From NCBI RefSeq assembly GCF_021347895.1, contig NC_067121.1, positions 34,769,974-34,833,973 of the forward strand: a DNA stretch of 64,000 nucleotides, written 5' to 3'. The position numbers and the translations under genes are program-made. Source of the stretch: Acanthochromis polyacanthus. Its lineage: Eukaryota; Chordata; Actinopteri; Pomacentridae. Below are positions 11,890 through 24,961 of this stretch, one piece after another (within the stretch, counting starts at the first letter, position 1; every line of letters begins with the position of its first letter). Below the pieces are notes generated by a model that saw only the letters and a program-made list of their open reading frames with translations, had not been told where the DNA came from and did not search any database.

Positions 11890-13330
11890 TGTGTGTTAAC
11901 AATGGAAGGTGGATGCTGTGTACTTGCTGGAAAAACATGATTTCTGTGTAACTGATGTATGTGTAATAGGAAGAAGGTTGTGTCTTAAACCTATGAATTA
12001 ATTAATTGGGCGTACCTACTAGTTAGAATTGTGTGTGAAAATGTGTATGTGCTAAGCTGAAGTCGAGCTAGGGTATAAAACCCAGAGTCAAAGACACGGA
12101 ATTCGAAGTTCTCCCCCGGAGGGGAGAGATGCTGCTCGCCGGAGCTGCCTGGGAGCATCGCCAGAGTTCTGAAGAATCTTCACCGGACCTTTCGCCCAAG
12201 AGACGTGAAGACAACGCGGGACTTAGGCTCCAGAGATCGCTGAGAACATCGTTGGAAGCAAAGTTGTTCTAACTTTGTTCAACAAGCGAAGACCACACTC
12301 TGCCAGACGGAGAGTCCTGAGAGGTCTACAGTTATCCAAAGAGATGAAGAGAAGACAGCACCCACGGCATCCAGAGAGGCGCAGGAGGCAGCAGCAGAGG
12401 GCTGCTCCACCCCAGGGGCTGGAGGACCCAGTGACCCACCGCAGCCTGATGAGACGGGGGCTTTCCACCACCACCATCCGACTGAGAAGACAGCTGAGAC
12501 GCCCGCACTTGTGTTCCAGCTGCTACTAAAGATAACTGCCAGACCAACGATTGGCTTTCGGGACCTTTCCACTCCCCCTGCCTATGAAGAACACCCTCCA
12601 TCCACAAAGAAGACTTCGTACCAAGTCTGCTGGTCCACGGAGGAGTTCAACTAGACGCAGGTCAAGACCGGGCGTGGCAGCTAAGGCCAGGCTGTCCGCT
12701 CTCTCTCCTAAATTTACTAATTAAAGAAGATTCTTAGGTACGCTCAGCTTAGTTTAATTTAGTTAAGTTAGAAATAATCAGAAATAATTAAATTGTTTAA
12801 TCATGAATTAATGCTGTGCCCCTGCTAATAATTGCTTAATAAAACTCTATATTGCATTTAAAGAGAAGTCTTATGAGATTATTATGATTCACCTATTCTG
12901 CATAGTGGTAAAAAGTTAAGTTGATTGTGTGCATTAAATCTAATGGTTCTTAAAGGTTACTTTAATCCAACTAGTTATTTAAACATTACCCCTGAGGTTA
13001 ATTTTCCAAACCTCTAAAACGAACCTAGGAATATCAACAAGTGCCACAGTTTTAAGAGGAAAGCTGTCGTTAACAAACGTGTTCAATAAATCAATTCTAC
13101 TACTTAGGAGGGCTGCTTAGTAAGAGAGTATTTATTGGAGTAAGAGGGGTAAGACGTTTGGAAGAAGACAGTTAGGACCTAGGCGAGTATTCCTCGACAC
13201 CAGCTTAATTATTCTGCTGAAACCTGTTAGGTGGAATACTAATAGGCAGATAGAATCTAACCCTTTAAACGGAGAGCTGGTCCTCAATTAACCTGAGGAA
13301 AGGGTTAAAGAAGGCTATACTGACCGACAG
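11890..13330 (+). mobile_element. LTR-like segment (possible solo LTR of an endogenous retroelement)
   Basis: This is a distinct block next to the LINE fragment. It begins near a TGTGTG stretch and contains a TATAAAA box (12074-12080). A GC-rich leader of about 650 bp follows, then AATAAA signals at 12838-12843 and around 13085. A U3-promoter, R and polyA-signal order of this kind suits a long LTR. I see no gag, pol or env coding and could not define a target duplication or a second LTR, so the edges are approximate. The arginine-rich frame at 12275-12529 is compositional. A single-copy promoter and untranslated exon is the main alternative. Confidence 0.3.
12074..12080 (+). promoter_or_regulatory. 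TATA box-like element
   Basis: A TATAAAA motif preceded by GGG, with a purine-rich CAAAGACACGG stretch about 20-30 bases downstream where a start site would fall. It is the only clear core-promoter motif in this block. Confidence 0.4.
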
Positions 13331-14131
13331 GTTAGGGGGTGGCCAGCATATGTCAGAAATCAAATTTTGCACTTGTGTGTGAGTGACTGTGTGAGTTTCT
13401 ACAGACAAGACATGCTTCTGTATTCTACCCATTTGTGTGCAGACGTGAGTGCAGGTACTATTATCTGACAGCTTTATTTTAGGAACAATCACCTCTACGC
13501 AATTGTCATCGGATTTTCAGTCCAGTTTGTGTATTCTCGTCACATGCAGGATTCATGTAAATACCATGAAAACATCTCAGCTGCATGCACAGGCCCGATC
13601 TGTTTTGACAGTCCCTTCTAGTGTCCATTGTCCACGAGTGCGAGATGACGGCACCCTGTCAAGGCGTTGCGAAGATAATCTCCAAATCCGATTCAGAAAT
13701 AGGCTGTTCTCTAATAAAACAATGGTTTTACACGAGCGATGGGAAGAGGCAGACTGAAATAGAGACAGACAGTGAGAGCGCTCTGAGAGGAAGGAGGAGT
13801 GACAGAATGGGAGAGAGAAAAGAGTTGGAGACCCAGGGGTTGAGGGGCCATGATGGCTAATGTGTGCAGACAGGCAGGCAGGTCTAGCAGGAGCTGTTGC
13901 AGCCATGTGCGTCCACCCCAGCCGCACACCCACACCCCCACACCCCTCTGCCCTCCCCTGGCTTGTTCACTCATTTGCTTAACAAGTTCATTTGTGCGTA
14001 GGCCTTCATCGGGTATGGCTGTCAAGTGATGCGCGAGACTGGCCCGCGGAACTGTTGGCCCTCGCAAGCTGTTCACCTGCATCCCTCTCCTCACCCCGCA
14101 CACCCTCGCACACACCCACCCACGCATGTAA

Positions 14132-14203
<72 letters not shown>

Positions 14204-17200
14204 TTTGTGCCAGTGTATAGACATGGCATCCAATAATACCAGAAGTGTGAGCAAATCGTGTGTGAACACTGCGTTCAAACCATGGAGCTTTCTCTTTGGA
14301 CTTGTTTTGATGATTCTAGAGTTGGAGGGATTAGTTAATAAACTGATATGTTTAGAAACTGATAATAAACAGATTGTTTAACCATTTAGCAAGAAAAAAT
14401 ATCCTCTGGCTTCAGCTGAAATATGAAGATTTGCTGCATTTCTTTAAGTCTTATGTTTCTAAACTGATTATATTTTAATTTTTCAGTGTTAGTCGGATAG
14501 CAAAACAAAAGATGAAAATGTCACGATAGAAAACTTAAGATTTTATGACGGGCTTCCTCTTTGAGGATGGACACAAAAAAAACTGCAGTATGTTATCTTC
14601 TTTAAAATCACAAATTTATCATAGCCTGAAGCTACTAATAAAGAATTGTCAAATTTTCAACTTTCCAACAGTCCAGGAAACACAGAAAAACGTATGTTTG
14701 TTTCAATGGTTTCTGATTTTATAACTTTATTATATTGCACAAAAGACATTTTTGATTTATTTTTATTTCTACAAATGCTCGTGTCATTTCCTTAGCGGTG
14801 CAGGCTATATATTTATATTGCAATAAAAAGGAGCCCACTGTAAGTAAAACTCACTCTGATAATCTGTCAACTGCATTTAAGGGATCATAAAGACATCACA
14901 ATGTGCACATTATGTTACTTCAAGATAAAAAGCAATCTTTTGTTTCTTCTTTTTTAATCGTTGAGTTTTGTCGAGGGACCATTTGTCTCTCTGGGATCTG
15001 CTCCAGTTATTTAATGAAACAATGTCAGTACCTGTCACTTTTTGGTCACTTCAACTGACAGCATTGTGTCTAATTGTTAGCTTTCATTCTTTCTCTTTCT
15101 CAGGTACAAACACACACCAAACCCATCTTTCTCCATCTCTTTTTTGCCCTTGTTTTTCCCTCACTGTTTTAGCGCCCCTCCCCTGAGGAAATATTAACAA
15201 GCATCATCTCTATGGAGTTGCCCTCAATCCTTGTACTGCACAGCAAGCCTGCTGCTTCAACAAGAGTGTGCACATACGCAGACACACGCAGCGAACACAC
15301 GCAGCCTCAATGAGCATTACCACCCCCCACCCCCCACCCCAATGTTTCCCTGCTAACGTGGTGAGCATGCTGCCTCTTCATCAGCTCTTTTCTCCCCTGT
15401 TTTTTTTTTGCTTCCTACAAATCCATGACAAAGCTGTTGAATAAGCCTCATCAGCCTTTTCTTCTCACCCGGTTCCAGAGTTTTGCTTTAACTTTGCCAA
15501 AAAGTTGCAGTGCAATGAAATGTAAATGTGGGTTAGAGCAGTACACCGTGTTAAGCTGCTGAAGAAAGCGAGTTATTGCAATAACAGTATCATTTATGAT
15601 TTAGGCACTTCTCTGTGCATCACGCAGGGTACAATTAATGAGTTTTCAGACTATCACAGCATATCTATAACAGGCTTGTGCAGATGGGATGTTTGCAGTA
15701 ACCCTAATTGCGTAATATTGATGAACTTGGAAAGTTTTAAATGCAAACACTGCATTCAGGTAAACTATTGATATCAACTAATTATTTCAAACAACATCAG
15801 TCTTCATGCCTACATGTGCACATTCAAAATGACCCTGAAAAGAAAATTGCATATGGAGCAATGTTTCACAATGGTAGATCAAATTAGTAACATTTATGTG
15901 TTTCAAGTGGAAGTCTGGTGCTAGTACAGGAGCATACTGTCATTGCCAAAACCCACAGTGTTTCGGTCTACAAAATAAGAAAGATTTAACTGATATGTCT
16001 TCCACGGAAAAAACAAGTTGGAGCATAAATTTAGTATGTTTTAGTGCACACTAATATAATGGTTTTTATCAGGATTTTGGAAATGTCTACGTGACTTTAT
16101 GTGCCAAAATGTATCCTGATTTAGAAACCTGCATATTCTAATGTAGTTGCTTCAAAAGTAGCCAAGACATCAAACATCTCATTTAAGGTACTGATCACAG
16201 TTTCTGGCTGCACTTAGGATGATAGTAGACATGTAAATGGACTAATTTAAATGCGGTTTGTTGAGTTTGGATGATGAAGAGCGCTCTAAAACAGGACCCT
16301 TTTCACATCAGACATTTTGAGTAGTCATAACAAAATCAGTACAGGTGAAACAAACTGTAAATAGTCTCTCAGGTCCACTAAGTATAGCAGCATGTACAAA
16401 AAGCCTGAAAATGTCATGACAACTCCCAAGAAGTGAAGCCAAAATATGTTGTAAGTGAACGCCGCCACCTTGCTTTTGTGACAGCATTGGCAATAGAGTC
16501 GTTGAAAAACGACAGCACATATTTCCAAGATGTTTTTTGTTTGTACTGTAGCGCTAAGTGGTGACATGCTGTCCATCTTTATATAGAGTGTATGGTTTCA
16601 AGTTAAAAGTAATTTAAGTTACGCTTCGGAGTTTCTGATCATTCACATACTTGTCTGATAGAGACTGTTTTAAAGCTGTATCTAACGGTGTCTTTATATC
16701 TCCAAATCTTACCAAGCAAAGCAGATACAAAAGGCAGTTTTTACCACAGATAACAGGTTAGCTTTCAGTCAAAACCCACTAAAAAATATCAAAATTGGAA
16801 GTGATTTGGTTAAATCCAAACTGTAGAAAGCACCAGGATCTTACATCATTGATGCTATAATAAAAGTATAATTTGATGTATGGACACATATATTGAACTG
16901 GACAACTGATTATATATAGAGTAAGTAGAATGTTCCTGAACTGAAATACATACAATAAATGATGACCTTTTCAACATGCCCTAACATCTTGTATAGGTAT
17001 TATGTCACTCATAACAACCCTTTCCCATCATTTTTAAGCCCTCGTAGTTTCATAGGTACAGGAGGTACCCACATGAAATTTTAAATACTGAAAAACACAT
17101 TGAGCTTGGTTAAAAATCAATCAAATCAATTTTACATCCACTTCAAGTGTGTAAGGTTAAGCCAAACTCTGCCTTCTCACAGAGTTTTCTCTGTCAGCAA

Positions 17201-17209
17201 CTTTAAACA
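13331..17209. other. Gene-free stretch with microsatellites
   Basis: No supported gene. The open frames around 13580-14380 are driven by the (CA)n tract. The parts at 13640-13740, 13960-14060 and 15340-15780 are non-repetitive and balanced in composition, and would be worth aligning to other fish. A C-rich CCACCCCCC repeat lies at 15320-15340. Confidence 0.45.
14134..14202. repeat. (AC)34 microsatellite
   Basis: About 69 bases of uninterrupted AC repeat, the longest in the window. Flanking sequence is also CA-rich. Confidence 0.97.
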
Positions 17210-17902
17210 TTAAAGGGGAACTTCGTTTTTTTCAACCTGGGGTCTGTTTTCATATGTCATTTCATACATATGAGTGATGGAGAAATGAATTTTCGACATA
17301 GTATTTAGCCAGGCAGGCAGCTTCGCAGCTCAGCTAGCGAAAAGTCTGCTGCAACTGTCCCCCCCGCGTCAAAGTCCGCCCTAAGGTGCTTTTTTCCCCC
17401 CACACTGACCAGCTCGGATAGTCTCAACGAGTGTCCCACAACATACTAGCGATGAGAAGTGAACGAAAACCTCCACATTACTTGGCAATCGCTATTTGTT
17501 GTGGTCTGTATCCAAATCTCGGGATGCTAGAAAGCAAATCTTGTTCCGAAATTGCGCGATAGCTCGTGCCAAAACACCGGTGGAGGAAACAGCTGTTTCA
17601 CAACAAATAGCGATCGCCAAGTAATGTGAAGGTTTTTGTTCACTTCTCATCTCTCGTATGTTGTGGGACACTCGTTGAGACTATCCGAGCCGGTCAGTGT
17701 GGGAAAAAAAGCACGTTAGGGCAGACTTTGACGCGGGGTGGACAGTTGCCCCATACTTTTCGCTAGCTGAGCTGCTAAGCTGCCTGCCTGGCTAAATACT
17801 GGAGCAATGTCGAAAATTCATTTCTCCATCACTCACATGTATGAAATGACATATGAAAACAGACCCCAGGTTGAAAAAAAAAAAAACAAAGTTCCCCTTT
17901 AA
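17210..17902. mobile_element. Foldback (long inverted repeat) element, TTAA-bordered
   Basis: The left arm (17210-17502) and right arm (17600-17902) are reverse complements along nearly their whole length, with scattered differences, around a unique loop of about 97 bp. The element starts TTAAAGGGGAAC and ends GTTCCCCTTTAA. Shared inner blocks include CAACCTGGGGTCTGTTTTCA, CGACAT, AGCCAGGCAGGCAGC, GGACACTCGTTGAGACTATC (in one arm) and CAATCGCTATTTGTTGTG. The TTAA borders suit piggyBac- or Kolobok-type targeting. There is no coding capacity. If transcribed, it would fold into a near-continuous double-stranded stem of about 290 bp. Confidence 0.95.
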
Positions 17903-19559
17903 TATCATGGAATACATAGTGTCAGCAGCAAAAACTGCCAGTTTTTTGTCAATAACATAAAGTTAAAGAAACAAACATTGGTGCCCTGGATGTGTTGTCT
18001 GCATCCTGACAATTCACTGGAGAAAACTTGAACACGTGTAAAAAAAAGACTAAACAGGAGTCATATCACCATGGTTGGTCTAAAAAAAGTTATAGCACAT
18101 CATTATTACTTCTGTGTCAAAACTATTTTCTCACATAGTCATATTTTAACACTTTGCAAACGTACTTTATAGCTATGAAACAGAAAAACAACATTGGTAT
18201 TCACATGTTTTATTTAATAGTTTGGACAAATCCCATTGATCCAACAAGCTTGTAGCATTCAGTGCTTGTTTGGGAGTATTTCAGATTCTACTATGATAGT
18301 GTGAACGTCATGATAATGAAGACTAGGTTTGTTGCTTGTGACATCCACATTAAGTAGAAGTTAAACACACTCCTCTACATGCTGTATACATGTTTAGTGG
18401 TCATTCACTCAGGTTTGTCAGGGTATTAATTAATTGCGTAAATAGACTCCCAAATTTTGCATTTCACAATAAAAAACTGTGATATGACCTTTGAAAGTTT
18501 AAATGATATGAAATATTCTAAAACACACACACACACACACATCCAGGGTACCAATGCTTGTTCCTACAGCCCTATGTTACAGAAATTAAACTGTGCTATA
18601 GAAACCTTGATATACCCCAAGATTTTGATGCTCAAAGCAGTTTTTTAAAAAAGATAATCATACTCAACAAAAACAAAATTTTAGCTTTAGAATCTGACAC
18701 CTGCAGTGAATGCATAACTGATTGTTTGCAGTTTCTAATAAAGCTGCGATGTGTGTTTTAGCCCTGAAAATGTACTTATGTTCATAGTATGAAAGCAAAA
18801 TTTTCTATGGCTTCATCAAATATACTGAATACATTGTTCATTTAAAATGAACTTTTGTTAGATTTGATTGAAAAATTATCTTTCCTTAAGAAGTTTGACT
18901 CTGAAACACAGTCCATGTATATGACCTGACTTTAGCTGAATTTGAAGGGACTTACGGCCATTTTCAGAGAAAAGCATATTTGATCTTACCACAAAGGTTT
19001 AGTTAGTTCTGCTTTGTGATGAAGAGTTCCAAGAACCCCCAAAAATGGTGGGAGGATTATCTTCATGGACATAGAAACAAATGTAACCTTAAATGCTTTT
19101 TGGAAACTGTGATTGATGGATTTGAACAGTAATGTCTTTTGGGTTCTTTCTATCTGTGTGTCGGTCTTCATTTATTAATTTATTTGGCCTGAAATCAGGA
19201 CTGCAAGGGCCTGTGATCCTGATCCTGGTCATCAGGATCATACTGGAATAAAGCCTCAATCCACGTCAATCCCAATCCCAGTGGCCAAAGACCCCATGCT
19301 GGTTGGAAGACGCTGCCCTGTGCCACTGCAGGCTTTGGGCAGTTCACCCTTGCCATGACCCAAAGATTCTTCAATAAGGTGTTTTTGCCTCAGGAAGGTA
19401 ACTATCAGGGGTACTAACCACAGTGTGACGTCCCATATATGCATTTTTCTCCCTACCCCTTAAATATAGATAAAAAATAGTGGGTGGTGGCCCCTACCTA
19501 CCACAAAGCATGTAAACCCTACGACCCCTAATCAATGGATCATTTACACCTTATAATAT
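17903..19559. other. Gene-free stretch
   Basis: AT-rich sequence without a supported gene. A small (AC)n tract lies at 18523-18541. Confidence 0.5.
18523..18541. repeat. (AC)9 microsatellite
   Basis: A perfect AC dinucleotide run. Confidence 0.9.
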
Positions 19560-19640
19560 TCTCAGGTCTCTCTTGAGAATGAGACTCTGTCTCAAGGAGA
19601 CTACCTGTAGAAATAAAGGCTAAATAAATAAATAATAAAA
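19560..19640 (+). mobile_element. Non-LTR retrotransposon 3' terminus
   Basis: The stretch GAATGAGACTCTGTCTCAAG, followed by GGAGACTACCTGTAGAAATA and AAGGCTAAATAAATAAATAA, resembles the standard 3' end of a fish LINE tailed by a TAAA repeat. A similar terminus is at 53740-53818. Upstream sequence from about 19190 may belong to it, but I see no coding. Confidence 0.45.
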
Positions 19641-22600
19641 GAGCAGGTAGAACTGCTAGTAAGTAAGAGGGCAAGTAGCATTTGTTTTATTATGGTTATT
19701 TTGACTCTCAATCTGGAGAACTTGTCTATTTGATACTATTGAGTAAGATGTGAATGATAGGTTTGACAGTGTTTTGATAAATATGAACAGATAACAACCT
19801 TTCATATGACAAGAAAATACTGAGTGCTGAGTCACCTCAAGGTCTGAGGACTTCAACCTTTGGTCAGCGTCTATCTCTCTCTTCCCTCGTGTCTCCAGCT
19901 GATGTCTGAAATCTGTCATTTATAGCATCTCCACAGTGAGGCACCTTCTGAGGAAATGACTCTGCAAGTTCTTATTTCACTGAAGTTATTTGGCTGCTGT
20001 GTGCTGCATTTAATGTAGCATGTATAGACAAGTGGCATTATGAGACAAGGTATTCTGGGTAAAAAAAAAAAATCAAAGTCCTTCCATGTGTTTCAATTCA
20101 CAGGCTAAAATTGATATGGAATTGTCCTGCTTCAATTGTCAAGATGAAGGATGAGAAAATACATGACGAAAATTTGGTTTATTTAATTACCAAATTAAGC
20201 AGCCAGTGTATAGTTTACTCAGCTGTGTTACAGATTGAAAGATGCCACCCAGTGAAACAAAAGGTTTTTTGTGTTGTTAAAATGTTGTATTTTACTTGCT
20301 AGAAGATATATCACAAGTGAAAAAAAGCACCCTTTCCATGGCTTGAGCATTTCAACCTCTCATGTGAGAGGCTCAGGTGAATACAGGTGTTATACATATT
20401 TCAGTTGAACTTATTTAAAGCCCTGCATCCAAAATGTTACCCAAGTCAAGTACATTACTATACATGATACTATGCTACATATTTTATTTGGATTACAGTT
20501 TATGATGAATGGAAACAGCATTTTAATGTTGCAGCTGGTCAACTGGGATTTTTAATCACCTCCTCCTCCAAAAGAAATCTTGTTCCATATCTTGTTAGCA
20601 TGTCTACATGGTGTTGTTTTTTTTATTTGCTAGAAGACATATGAGTGACATAAACAGTCAATTCAATGGCAGAGCAGCTCCACCTTGAAATTGCCATTCT
20701 TTGATGTCTTAAAAAGATGGACTTTCACACGTGTTTCACACATAATAAACCTAAAGAACTAAAGCTGCCAACTTGTCATTTTCTAGCGGAGAGGGGCTTT
20801 ACAATATTTGAAGCAACAGTGTAGATTTAAATCATGAAGAAGAAAAAAACAAAAGCTTTGATATGTGTAATTTTGATACACAGATGAGTTCTTAGGGGTT
20901 AATCAGTGACCGGAGGGACTTTAAAGTCTCTGAAGCTAATTCATGACCTTTAGTGGTTATAGTTAAATTAGTTTTCCCCAATTTTAAATCTTTCTCTTTG
21001 TCTTACACTGAATAGAAAGACAATAAAATGGCACCGATTTTTCTTTCAAAACTTGTGTACCGTGAAAACACGTATATCCAGTGTCAAATATCAACTAACC
21101 TCAGCTTTAAGGAAAGAAGTCGACTATGATTTCCAAGAAGCATTTCAGAAAGAAACACTCAGTAACCAGAGCTGATTCTGTGGCACTCACACCAAGTGGA
21201 AGCTGCCTGTTAAACTCTGTATAAACTCAACAGTGCATTTAGTGCCTTATTTCAGATTGTGAAAAGTTAAAAACAGCTCAAACTTATAATACCGTAAAAT
21301 TAATGTTGGAAACTTTGCATTTACACGTCGGGGAACATTTAAGATGTGGCATTAAAGAAGTACCCTTCTAAGTTTTGAACTTCCCTCTGATCAGCTACCC
21401 ATATCTCCTTTCAGTCAGCCAATCAGCTTGTCAGCAATTCATTCACCTCCCCATTCAGTCAGTATCAGTCATTAATTCTTCTACTCATCCACCCATCCAT
21501 GCATGTATCATCAGCTTGCTGTGTCTTGTCTAGTATGAGTGTGTTCTTCTGCAAGGCAGCTGTGAGCCCGGAAGCCAAACTTAGTGAAGTCAGAGGGAGA
21601 CTGAAGGTTCGAGTCACCACAGGGAGATGGACAAGGGGCACAAAACAGCCACACAAACACACACACTTTCTATATCTATTTCTGTCTCTCTTTTCTCTTT
21701 TCCACATGTGCCTGTTCCCTTGCTTGCTGAGCCTTGGTGCAGTGAGTAAACACAGCTACTTTGCACTTACGCTCCATAAACTGCAACACCTGCCCCCAGA
21801 TGGGCAGAGTTTTTCCTCTTTTTGTGTTTGTGTGAGTGTGTGTGTGTGTGTGTGTGTTAGTGTGTGGGCCCCTGCTGGCTTCCTACGCTAGATGTAATGT
21901 ACTGAACTGTATATTAGCAGCTACCGTAACATTATATATGACATCCGTGGATGTTTCACAGTCGATTCCGTTTCAACAAATTTCATAACAGCTTCCAGAT
22001 ACTGTGGATTTTTTTAATATTCCTGCCAAAAAAACAGCTCTGTTCATGATTTTTTAACTAAAAGGGGGTTATTTTAGGAGAACATCAAGCCACTAAACTG
22101 GCACTGACGCTGTGACAGCCTGCAGGGCATACAGACTAAATATGTCTACGTATGCTCATATAGACAGACAGACATAAACAGAGAAAGTAAGTAGGTGTTG
22201 GAGTGCAACAGCCCTCTGGATGAATGCCACCACAGTGGAAGAATCTGTACTTTTCTAAACAACAGCGCCTCATTAGCTTCTTTGCAAGGCACCCTGTGAT
22301 CCAGAAAATCTGCTTATATACAAAGAAATAATTTGGGTCAGTTGTCGAGGCTATAAGTTTTGTTTGGGTTATGACTATTTCAAAATAGTAGTGAAAGAAG
22401 TTTCAAAGCCTAACAGTGTAATCTACAACATTAAAAGAGAAGTACATGAAGTCAAAAGCAATGAGAGGTTGATCAGAGCTGGGGGGTTTTTATTATGAAA
22501 ATGGGACTATCTTTTCTTTCAGTAAAAGGATGTCAAAGCCAATCACCAGCACTCACTTTGCAATTACCACATCCATCTGAACTCCTTATTACTGCAATTA

Positions 22601-23499
22601 TTAGTCAAGCATGTCTTGAAATCACACATGACCTCAGTATTGTCCCAACATGGCGAGGTCGGTCTACCGCTGTGAGGAAGGATGTGACCCATGTAATGAC
22701 AGAGGAAATGAAGGAACAAGGTTTTGATAGGAGCTGGGCGGCTAAACTACTTTTGAGACAGGATATTGGAGGATTTGAGAGACTGGAAAAGTATTTGAAG
22801 GTAGCGATGAAGATAAGGGAAGCCTGTGTGTACACAGGAACGGAAGAACAGTCACTTTGTTGGCCACATGTGTGAAGCTTTGCAATTAAAAAACTAAAAA
22901 ATTACATAGAGGGATATAGTTTAGTATTATTATGAGCACTGGGAAATTCAATTATCAATTTAAATGAGGACAAATACAGTTGTAACCCCTACTAGTTTAT
23001 GCTATTAAACAACATGCAGTTTAGAGAATTGCTTCCACAACCTTGCCCCTTCACTTATGTTCATATTATTTGTTAAACTGTAGATAGAGTTAAAATGAAG
23101 TACAACATGACATTAGTTTGACATTTAACATTTTGGCACCTCTCCTTACACTGATCAATTGCACACAAAATCCTGGTGTGTAAAGAATAACTGACCAAAC
23201 TTGTCTGGACTGTCCAGAAGGTAGGGTTGGACCGTTTTTGGAAGGGTCGCTCATTTATTCCTCTACGCTGAACTTGGCTGTTAACAGTGTGTGTGTAAGT
23301 GTGGCTATGCACACAAGCAATCAGCTTTATCAGCTCAAACCAAACTTGAGTCAACCTACAGTAATCAGCTCTGACAGTATGGACACACAGAGGTTTCTCC
23401 CAAACGTCCTGATTGCATCCATTACCACTTAGGAAATGTGAGAAGAAAATTTTGGAGAGCTAGGAAACAGTGAAGTGCCAATCAAAAAGACTAACCAAC
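19641..23499. other. Gene-free stretch
   Basis: No supported gene. The open frame 22495-22875 (126 codons, plus strand) is the longest, but it shows no domain I recognise and no splice or promoter context. Confidence 0.45.
21836..21857. repeat. (GT)11 microsatellite
   Basis: A GT dinucleotide run, with interrupted GT repeats on either side. Confidence 0.9.
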
Positions 23500-24025
23500 A
23501 GCAGTAAATCTGCAAACAAGTGAAGTGTATACTGATCATCTCACAACAATGTTCTGTTGGGAAGCCTCGGGTCCTGGCGTTCATGTGGATGTAACTTTGG
23601 CATGTCCCACCCAGCTAAACATTGTTGCAGACCAAACACACCCTGCCCAACGGCAACGCGACTCCTTAACAGCATCGGATTCCTCCAGCCGGACAATGAG
23701 CCCTGCTACACAACAAGAACTGCTCAGGAATGGCTGATGGAACATGACCAAAAGCCCAACATGCTGAACCAACTTCCAAACTCCCCAGATCCCAATCCAA
23801 TCGAGCATTTGTGCAATGCATTTGAACAAGCCCGATCAACAGCAGCACCACCCCACAACCCACAGAACCCAAAGGATCCATTTTCAGCATCTCAGTGCCA
23901 GACACCTTAGGACACTCCCAAAAGTCCCACATCCAAGCTCTGACAAATTAGTGCTATACTCTTGGCAAATGGGGGACCGATACAATATTAGGCGGTTGGT
24001 TTTAATGTTGTGGCTGATCGGTATA
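23500..24025 (+). mobile_element. Decayed Tc1-like DNA transposon, 3' part
   Basis: One frame (23557-23910) reads through remnants of a Tc1-type DDE domain. QPDNEPCYTTRTAQEWL corresponds to the second catalytic aspartate block, and PNSPDPNPIEHL to the conserved PNSPDLNPIEHLW block with the following glutamate. Many substitutions and a frameshift separate it from a working enzyme. The end, TTAATGTTGTGGCTGATCGG followed by TATA, matches a terminal repeat common in fish Tc1 relatives. The matching 5' end is missing. Confidence 0.85.
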
Positions 24026-24961
24026 CGTTGTAGAAAGGGTTGGAAAAAATGCCTGGTGTAGCAAAACACAGTCAATTTACCCAATTTGATGAATTTTTAA
24101 GCTTTCTCACTCATAGTATATTTCCTCGATTTTCTGTCTTTAACATCATCCACAATTCCAACAGTGTTTTTCTATCAACAGTGATTGAGATGATAGAATT
24201 GTTTCATTCTAAACCAGCAAGGAAGATGAATTTTTCGGAGACATGGAGGCTCTCAAGTCCTGCTGAGCTTCATCCATCCAAAAAATTTAGCCAAAGCAGA
24301 GAAGGACTTTGCCCACACAACTGATTTGTCAAAGCAATTTGCGTTACAGCGGAAAAGAAGCCCCCCTGCCAAGCCAACCGAAATGCTCACATACCAACAA
24401 CACAACTGCAAGATATGATGAGGACGTTACAGTTACTTGTGACAGAAATGAACCACTGGACACCAAGTGCTTCATTTATGGAGAATTTCTTTACAAAACA
24501 GACTGCTTCGAAACTGACAGTCCAAACGAGTGGTTCTCTGATTTCCAGTGAGCTGAATAAAACCCACTCAGAGTCTTCTCAGTAAGGTTTATGAGTGAGT
24601 CTAAAAATGATGCAGTTTAATGAGGATTAACAAGGTATAATTATCCATGCACTTTCCACTGGTGCTGAGATCTAGATCTTTTCTTGCGGTAGTATGACAG
24701 CTGAAGCAGCTACATAAGACTGTGAACACGCTAATGAACTCATCTGGCTTTGTTCATTTCCGTTGTTCAACTGTGAATTTAAATTGCAATGAAAAGAGTC
24801 CCTTAGAAATTCAAAAATATACAGAATAGGCTCCAAGGTAATATTGGACAGTCATACCCTGGAGGATAGCGACTGCTGCAGTAAGTCTCCTGAGGTGAGT
24901 GAAGGAGCCACTTAAGGTAAAACTGTTTGTGAGAGGAACGACATCAAGAAAGAAAGGAGGT
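24026..24961. other. Gene-free stretch
   Basis: No supported gene or repeat. Confidence 0.5.

Noticed and set aside
12275..12529. Arginine-rich small protein, protamine-like in look
   Set aside because: Opposite-strand frames are open over the same bases. The composition follows from the GC- and purine-rich leader, with no known family.
13711..14381. Several open frames of 90-172 codons on both strands
   Set aside because: They read straight through the (CA)34 tract (VCVCVC or THTHTH), which has no stop codons in most frames.
22495..22875. 126-codon plus-strand frame
   Set aside because: No recognisable domain, no promoter or splice signals, and no repeat relation. Kept only as a curiosity.
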